Below, one piece after another: positions 5,650-8,458 of a stretch of DNA of 8,458 nucleotides. The stretch is from Candidatus Berkelbacteria bacterium. Lineage in GTDB: Bacteria > Patescibacteriota > UBA1384 > VFKW01. The stretch is from assembly GCA_009885355.1 (NCBI GenBank), contig VFKW01000096.1, positions 1 through 8,458 of the forward strand, in the 5' to 3' direction. The translations under genes and the position numbers were made by a program. A model generated the notes under the pieces. That model had not been told where the DNA came from. It saw nothing but the letters and a program-made list of their open reading frames with translations, and did no database searches. The stretch's first letter is position 1. Each line of letters opens with the position of its first letter.

Positions 5650-6058
5650 TCAAAAGGCTGATTTTGGCCAAATCAAAAAAATTTTAGGAAAAGCAAAGCA
5701 GACGATTGCCTCTGCAAATATATTGGTTGAGGATGATCATGAAGCGGCATTTACTTTGGCTTATGAATCAATGTTAAAAACTTCGCTAGCATTGATGCTT
5801 TCTCGTGGCTATAGACCAAAAACCCAACTCGGTCATCATAAAACTTTGGTTATGTTTGCAAAGGATATTTTAAATGATTTTTCAGGATTGATTTCGACAT
5901 ACGACCGTATGAGACAAAAACGGCATAAATTGATTTATGATGTTTCGGCAGTTGGTTTGTCTGAAGCGAAAAATGCCTGCATAATCGCTCAAAAGTATTA
6001 TTCGATTGTGCTCGAAAGAATTGAATCAGAGAATCCTCAGAAGAAGCTGGAATTATAA
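5621..6058 (+). CDS. HEPN-domain toxin (predicted RNase)
   Basis: A helical 145-residue protein encoded directly with an MNT partner matches the HEPN half of HEPN/MNT toxin-antitoxin systems. These toxins are metal-independent RNases acting on cytoplasmic RNA. The motif is R96-MRQKR-H102 followed by KLIYD, an R-x5-H within the family's Rx4-6H range. The usual tyrosine two residues after the His is not there; Y106 is four after, so an AMPylated-Tyr mechanism would need a different spacing. The start is a GTG at 5621 with GGAGG 5 nt before it, and translation overlaps the MNT gene by 29 nt. Plain adjacency and shared promoter imply coupled antitoxin-first expression. Low GC matches its partner. 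Family call is good, activity is inferred. Confidence 0.82.
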   Translation: MTFDLGLVNSQKADFGQIKKILGKAKQTIASANILVEDDHEAAFTLAYESMLKTSLALMLSRGYRPKTQLGHHKTLVMFAKDILNDFSGLISTYDRMRQKRHKLIYDVSAVGLSEAKNACIIAQKYYSIVLERIESENPQKKLEL

Positions 6059-6070
6059 CTTTTTTACTTT

Positions 6071-6084
6071 GCAGGCTTGCCTGC
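6071..6084. repeat. Small perfect hairpin at the repeat junction
   Basis: GCAGGC-TT-GCCTGC is a perfect 6-bp inverted repeat with a 2-nt loop. It lies immediately before the homologous stretch of the duplicated dcd end (6083 onward) and 13 nt after the HEPN stop. It echoes the GCAGGC/GCCTGC core of the palindromic element at 2977-2996. Its role is unknown; it could mark an insertion boundary. Confidence 0.55.
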
Positions 6085-6177
6085 CCTAGAGTGTTTAGCG
6101 GTCCTGAATTTCCAGATTTTGAGTTAGATCCTGGATTTGTCCCGTCAGTAACCTGGATTGATGCTGAAAAGTTATAG
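6082..6177 (+). pseudogene. Orphan dcd 3' fragment
   Basis: In one frame this segment encodes a C-terminal piece ending PEFPDFELDPGFVPSVTW then IDAEKL and a stop at 6175-6177. It parallels the dcd tail PGFSDFESDPGFVPSIPW and IDAEKL. No start codon, ribosome binding site or catalytic core precedes it, and the frame is not an extension of the HEPN gene, which ends at 6058. It is a duplicated gene end, not a functional gene. Its differences from the intact tail show that it is not a very recent duplication. Confidence 0.8.
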
Positions 6178-6225
6178 TCTAGATCTATTGTTTGTTCCCG
6201 CGCTGGGTTTTCCGGCGCGGGTATT
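6083..6225 (+). repeat. Direct repeat, copy B: dcd 3' end plus terminator
   Basis: This is the second copy of the 142-nt segment at 4812-4953 in the same orientation. It has about 16 substitutions and a single-base insertion in the TCTAGATCTATTG stretch, and it includes the hairpin. The two copies enclose 4954-6082, which holds exactly the MNT-HEPN module with its promoter. Confidence 0.85.
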
Positions 6226-6228
6226 ATA
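6197..6228 (+). terminator. Duplicate dcd-type terminator after HEPN
   Basis: CCCGCGCTGG pairs with CCGGCGCGGG around GTTTT, followed by TATTATATTT. It is the copy of 4925-4949 and probably now ends the MNT-HEPN transcript, so the module uses a terminator that came with the duplicated gene end. Confidence 0.8.
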
Positions 6229-6248
6229 TTTATAAGATTTGGGTAATG

Positions 6249-6277
6249 AAAAAGGCACCCGTACGTGCCTTTTTTTT
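6249..6277. terminator. Bidirectional terminator
   Basis: AAAAAGGCAC and GTGCCTTTTT form a 10-bp stem around CCGTAC and are followed by a run of T on the plus strand. On the minus strand the U tract is TTTTTC. It lies between the plus-strand HEPN module and the convergent minus-strand coiled-coil gene and fits a shared terminator. Confidence 0.85.
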
Positions 6278-6310
6278 GGCGGCGTAGGGTGCCTGGTTGT
6301 AGCCCGAGGG

Positions 6311-6721
6311 CTACTTTTTGCGTGGGTATGTGATAACGAGGTCCACCTGGTCCTCGCCTTTCTGGCTTTTGGACACTAGTGCAAAGATGTTTTCCGGGGG
6401 TGCCTTGATCCATTTCATTTTGGCAACATTAACCGGATGCCGCTTGAGGAACGCTTTATCCCGAGAGCTGATTGACGCCAGTGCGGCATCTGCCTTATCG
6501 AGGTCTTTCTGAATAGCGTCGGCGAGGCCTCTCCAGTTTTCGGAATCGTCCTTTGCATGGGCGAGCTGGGAGTTGAGGTTGGAGATGGTCGCCTTTTGAG
6601 CGGCGATTTCCCGAATACTAGTGATACCTTGTATTACAAAGACCACTAGTAAAAGCATGAACAGTACAGACAAAATTGCGGCAAATCTCTTGGAATTCAT
6701 TTTATTTACCTTTTTTGGCAT
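6311..6721 (-). CDS. Membrane-anchored coiled-coil protein, unknown function
   Basis: This 136-residue protein has a basic N-terminus, one transmembrane segment (about residues 14-31, AAILSVLFMLLLVVFVIQ) and a long helical region (about 36-85) with heptad-like NLNSQLAHAKDDSENWRGLADAIQKDLDKA. A C-terminal basic portion contains KWIKAPPENIFALV. The topology suggests a membrane-tethered coiled coil, perhaps in the envelope or cell-division context, but no family is recognised. The first ATG (6721) has a weak GGAAA; ATG 6700, seven codons on, has AAAAAAGG 8 nt before it and may be the true start, giving 129 residues. It has its own promoter (6797-6825) and a bidirectional terminator, so it is independent of ychF upstream. 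Confidence 0.68.
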   Translation of the reverse strand: MPKKVNKMNSKRFAAILSVLFMLLLVVFVIQGITSIREIAAQKATISNLNSQLAHAKDDSENWRGLADAIQKDLDKADAALASISSRDKAFLKRHPVNVAKMKWIKAPPENIFALVSKSQKGEDQVDLVITYPRKK

Positions 6722-6786
6722 TTTTGCCGATTTCCAGGTTTCGTTTGGGACTGCCTGTCAGTCCAAATGTTGAAATATCATCTATG

Positions 6787-6801
6787 ATGATTTGTAATCA
6801 T
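6787..6801. promoter_or_regulatory. Candidate operator over the -10 box
   Basis: ATGATT-TGT-AATCAT is a perfect 6-bp inverted repeat that covers five bases of the -10 box and the start region of the promoter for the coiled-coil gene. A second dyad, ATCATC-TAT-GATGAT (6777-6791), overlaps it. The position suits a repressor or an mRNA-start hairpin. The factor is unknown. Confidence 0.4.
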
Positions 6802-6825
6802 AGCACGAAAAGTGCCATTTGTCAA
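6797..6825 (-). promoter_or_regulatory. Promoter of the coiled-coil membrane gene
   Basis: On the minus strand a perfect TTGACA (6820-6825) and TATGAT (6797-6802) are 17 nt apart, with a TGC extended -10 just before TATGAT. Transcription would begin near 6790 and leave a leader of about 70-90 nt. The leader also holds a GGACTG/CAGTCC hairpin (6748-6764). Confidence 0.78.
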
Positions 6826-6861
6826 GGGGTAGGCGAGTGGTTATATGGTTTGTAGAGTTGT

Positions 6862-7986
6862 TTAGACGTTGAATTTAAATAGCATCACATCTCCGTCTTG
6901 GACTATGTAGGTTTTGCCCTCTGTTTTGATGAGGCCTTTTTCTTTGCAGGCTTGCCAGCCTTTATTCTCGATGAAATTGTCGTATTTGATGACGTCGGCG
7001 GCGATGAAGCCTTTTTCGAAGTCTTTGTGGATTTTGCCGGCGGCGACCGGGGCTGTGTCGCCTTTTGAAATGGTCCAGGCGCGCGTCTCAGGCTCGCCAG
7101 ACGTGAGATAAGTGATTAGGCCGAGAGTTGAGTAGGCGGCTTGGATAAGGCGCTTGAGGCCGCTTTGCTGCAGTCCTAACTCATTTAAGTATTCTTTTTG
7201 TTCATCTTTAGATAATTCAGCGAGCTCTGATTCAATTTTAGCGGAAATTGGAATAATTGTTGTCAGTTGTTTGTTGTCAGTTGTTTGTTTCAATAAGGAT
7301 TGGAGGCCGTAATGCTTCACAAGTTCTTCAGAAGTGATCGCTGCTTGGTCTTCGGCGACATTGGCGATATATATAACAGGTTTGGTAGTTAGTAGTTGGT
7401 AGTTGGTAGTTAGGATTTTGTATTGTAATTCTGATAGCTCGGATAATATATTGCGCAGCGGGATTGCCTTATCTAGAGTAGCTTTGCATTTTTCCAATAC
7501 GGCTAGATGTTCTTTGGCATCTGGTTTATTGGCGCGGATTTCTTTTTCAAGGGCGGGGAGTCGTTTTTCGACGACGGAGAGATCCGCCAGAATAAGCTCC
7601 AGATTGATGGTGTGAATGTCATCTACAGGATCGATGGCACCGGCGACGTGGATGATGTCTTTGTTTTCAAAAAAACGGACAACCATAGCGATGGCGTCGG
7701 TTTCACGGATGTGGGACAAAAATTGATTGCCCAGGCCTTCGCCTTTGTGGGCGCCGCTAACTAATCCGGCAATATCTGTAAAATCGACGGTGGCGGGCAC
7801 TATTTTTTTACTATTGGAGATTTGGGCGAGTTTGGCAAGCCGTTCGTCTGGTACTTCAACAACACCGACATTGGGGTCGATGGTGCAAAATGGATAATTT
7901 GATGCTTCTGCTTTGGCATTTTTGACCAAGGCATTGAAAAGTGTAGATTTGCCGACATTTGGGAGGCCGACGATACCTAGTTTCAT
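6862..7986 (-). CDS. ychF: Ribosome-binding ATPase/GTPase YchF (OLA1/Obg family)
   Basis: YchF is a conserved P-loop NTPase that prefers ATP, binds ribosomes and affects stress responses. Visible motifs are GLPNVGKST (7-15), NYPFCTIDPN (30-39), DIAGLVSGAHKGEGLGNQFL (71-90), NVAED in the G4 position (209-213), and the C-terminal TGS region with TRAWTISKGDTAPVAAGKIH and IVQDGDVMLF. Its 374 residues exceed the E. coli protein (363) mainly through two extra patches, about 189-201 (ILTTNYQLLTT) and 233-243 (QTTDNKQLTT), each encoded by a 7-bp tandem repeat. The ATG at 7986 lacks a strong ribosome binding site (GGGATTAAG only), and the gene start lies inside the recombinase frame. Identity is firm; function of the patches is unknown. 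Confidence 0.95.
   Translation of the reverse strand: MKLGIVGLPNVGKSTLFNALVKNAKAEASNYPFCTIDPNVGVVEVPDERLAKLAQISNSKKIVPATVDFTDIAGLVSGAHKGEGLGNQFLSHIRETDAIAMVVRFFENKDIIHVAGAIDPVDDIHTINLELILADLSVVEKRLPALEKEIRANKPDAKEHLAVLEKCKATLDKAIPLRNILSELSELQYKILTTNYQLLTTKPVIYIANVAEDQAAITSEELVKHYGLQSLLKQTTDNKQLTTIIPISAKIESELAELSKDEQKEYLNELGLQQSGLKRLIQAAYSTLGLITYLTSGEPETRAWTISKGDTAPVAAGKIHKDFEKGFIAADVIKYDNFIENKGWQACKEKGLIKTEGKTYIVQDGDVMLFKFNV
7257..7290. repeat. Heptad tandem repeat in ychF (second site)
   Basis: Two perfect 14-bp units, TTGTTGTCAGTTGT (7257-7284), are followed by a partial unit. Each 14-mer also reads as two 7-mers, GTTGTCA and GTTGTTT. The repeat is on the non-coding strand of ychF and encodes QTTDNKQLTT at residues 234-243, where other YchF proteins have no such stretch. 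Confidence 0.8.
7382..7416. repeat. Heptad tandem repeat in ychF (first site)
   Basis: Five head-to-tail 7-bp units: TTGGTAG, TTAGTAG, TTGGTAG, TTGGTAG and TTAGGAT. The 35 nt fall in frame as ILTTNYQLLTT (residues 191-201), just before the conserved KPVIYIANV strand. The same style of unit as the second site suggests a common source. Confidence 0.85.
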
Positions 7987-8458
7987 AACTTAATCCCATT
8001 ATTTCTTCATTAACAGGTAGTCGTCCCTTAAGGACTGCAGACTTTTTATTTGCAACTACCTGGGTTACTGTCTGTTTAATAATAACTCTTTTATCTGAAA
8101 AATCAAGGTTTGCAACTATGTTTTTAACTGTTGAAATGAGCTTTTCTTCTGAAATATCGGTTTTAAGCTTTTTCTTATTTTCTTTAGGCAATTGACTTTG
8201 TTTAAAGGCCAGAAGTTTTCTTTTTTGTTTTATCTTTTCCGATATCGATTTAAATACGTCCAGCGATAAATCATCTGTGGCGTATAGGACAGCATACTTT
8301 TCTTCCTCTTGACCGAGTTTCTCCATATCTTTTCGTATAGATTCAAGCTCATTCATTTCCGGACTGGCTACATTGTCTACTGTAAGCTTAATCCATTTTT
8401 TCGCTTGAGCTTCCAGCAGCTTCTTGTTGTTTAACATTTTAAAAAGTTCATTCCAAAC
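7856..8458 (-). CDS. Serine recombinase C-terminal part (cut by window edge)
   Basis: The frame is open from the window edge: VWNELFKMLNN, then a long charged coiled coil (NELESIRKDMEKL, KSISEKIKQKRKLLAF), then NLDFSDKRVIIKQTVTQVV and KGRLPV. This order is typical of the C-terminal end of serine site-specific recombinases of mobile elements, after the zinc ribbon. The catalytic N-terminal domain and recombinase domain would be to the right of the window, so activity cannot be judged. The ORF does not stop before ychF but runs 131 nt into it out of frame, ending at 7856; the last residues (after about SYETRYRRPP) are encoded by ychF DNA. A lost or truncated native 3' end is likely. The family assignment is from the coiled-coil layout, not motifs. 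Confidence 0.68.
   Translation of the reverse strand, partial: VWNELFKMLNNKKLLEAQAKKWIKLTVDNVASPEMNELESIRKDMEKLGQEEEKYAVLYATDDLSLDVFKSISEKIKQKRKLLAFKQSQLPKENKKKLKTDISEEKLISTVKNIVANLDFSDKRVIIKQTVTQVVANKKSAVLKGRLPVNEEIMGLSYETRYRRPPKCRQIYTFQCLGQKCQSRSIKLSILHHRPQCRCC

Noticed and set aside
6067..6081. 15-bp match CTTTGCAGGCTTGCC with ychF (6942-6956)
   Set aside because: A single shared 15-mer in 8.5 kb can arise by chance, and in ychF it is ordinary coding sequence (WQACKE).
6299..6314. GTAGCCC/GGGCTAC hairpin followed by TTTTT as a plus-strand terminator
   Set aside because: It contains the stop codon region of the minus-strand coiled-coil gene and a much better bidirectional terminator lies just left at 6249-6277.
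5850..6413. 187-codon minus-strand ORF
   Set aside because: It covers the HEPN gene, the duplicate dcd end and two terminators on the opposite strand, with no ribosome binding site and unlikely composition.
8014..8062. CAGGTAGT/ACTACCTG inverted repeat as an attachment site
   Set aside because: The arms are 8 bp with a 33-nt spacer inside the recombinase coding region, and no matching copy elsewhere was seen.
1..8458. tRNA or rRNA genes
   Set aside because: I saw no cloverleaf-like stretch with GGTTCRANNCC and no rRNA-like conserved sequence in the gaps.

Overview
The window looks like a chromosome segment from a Patescibacteria (Candidate Phyla Radiation) type bacterium. This is inferred from gene content and repeat style, not from a marker gene. 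The clues are a YchF GTPase carrying small in-frame repeat insertions, a TrmB-type regulator, an MNT-HEPN pair, a serine recombinase C-terminus, and intergenic hairpin elements that begin GTCATYCC and contain a CCTGCC/GGCAGG palindrome. UGA acts as a normal stop codon in several genes, so the UGA=Gly code of Gracilibacteria/Absconditabacteria does not apply. Most genes have clear GGAGG-type ribosome binding sites, and three promoters start with a perfect TTGACA.

Layout. Positions 1-226 hold the end of a repeat element, a strong hairpin terminator and a promoter. Positions 227-1644 form a compact plus-strand operon: a dGTPase-like HD phosphohydrolase, a 68-residue double-CxxC protein and an overlapping 57-residue acidic protein, closed by a terminator. 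Positions 1716-2876 carry two minus-strand genes, a 66-residue membrane protein and a TrmB-family regulator, separated by two kinds of intergenic repeat. Positions 2877-3320 are a divergent intergenic region with a hairpin repeat, two similar 19-bp dyads and a strong promoter. The promoter drives a secreted, beta-rich protein (3321-3914). A dCTP deaminase with an unusual Gly-rich tail follows (4121-4906), then an AT-rich MNT nucleotidyltransferase and HEPN toxin-antitoxin pair (5020-6058). The pair lies between two copies of the dCTP deaminase 3' end plus its terminator. Positions 6311-6721 (minus) encode a membrane-anchored coiled-coil protein with its own promoter and a dyad over the -10 box. 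Positions 6862-7986 (minus) encode YchF. The right edge holds the C-terminal part of a serine recombinase whose frame runs 131 nt into ychF.

How the genes may work together. A dGTPase-like enzyme and a dCTP deaminase about 3 kb apart both act on deoxynucleotide pools. Both families are known as housekeeping enzymes and as anti-phage nucleotide-depletion enzymes. With a HEPN/MNT pair and recombinase remnant nearby, a defence or accessory island is reasonable but unproven. The strongest structural observation is the roughly 142-bp direct repeat of the dcd 3' end and terminator bracketing the toxin-antitoxin module. Next are the two heptad-repeat insertions inside ychF and the uncharacterised small-protein partners of the dGTPase-like enzyme.
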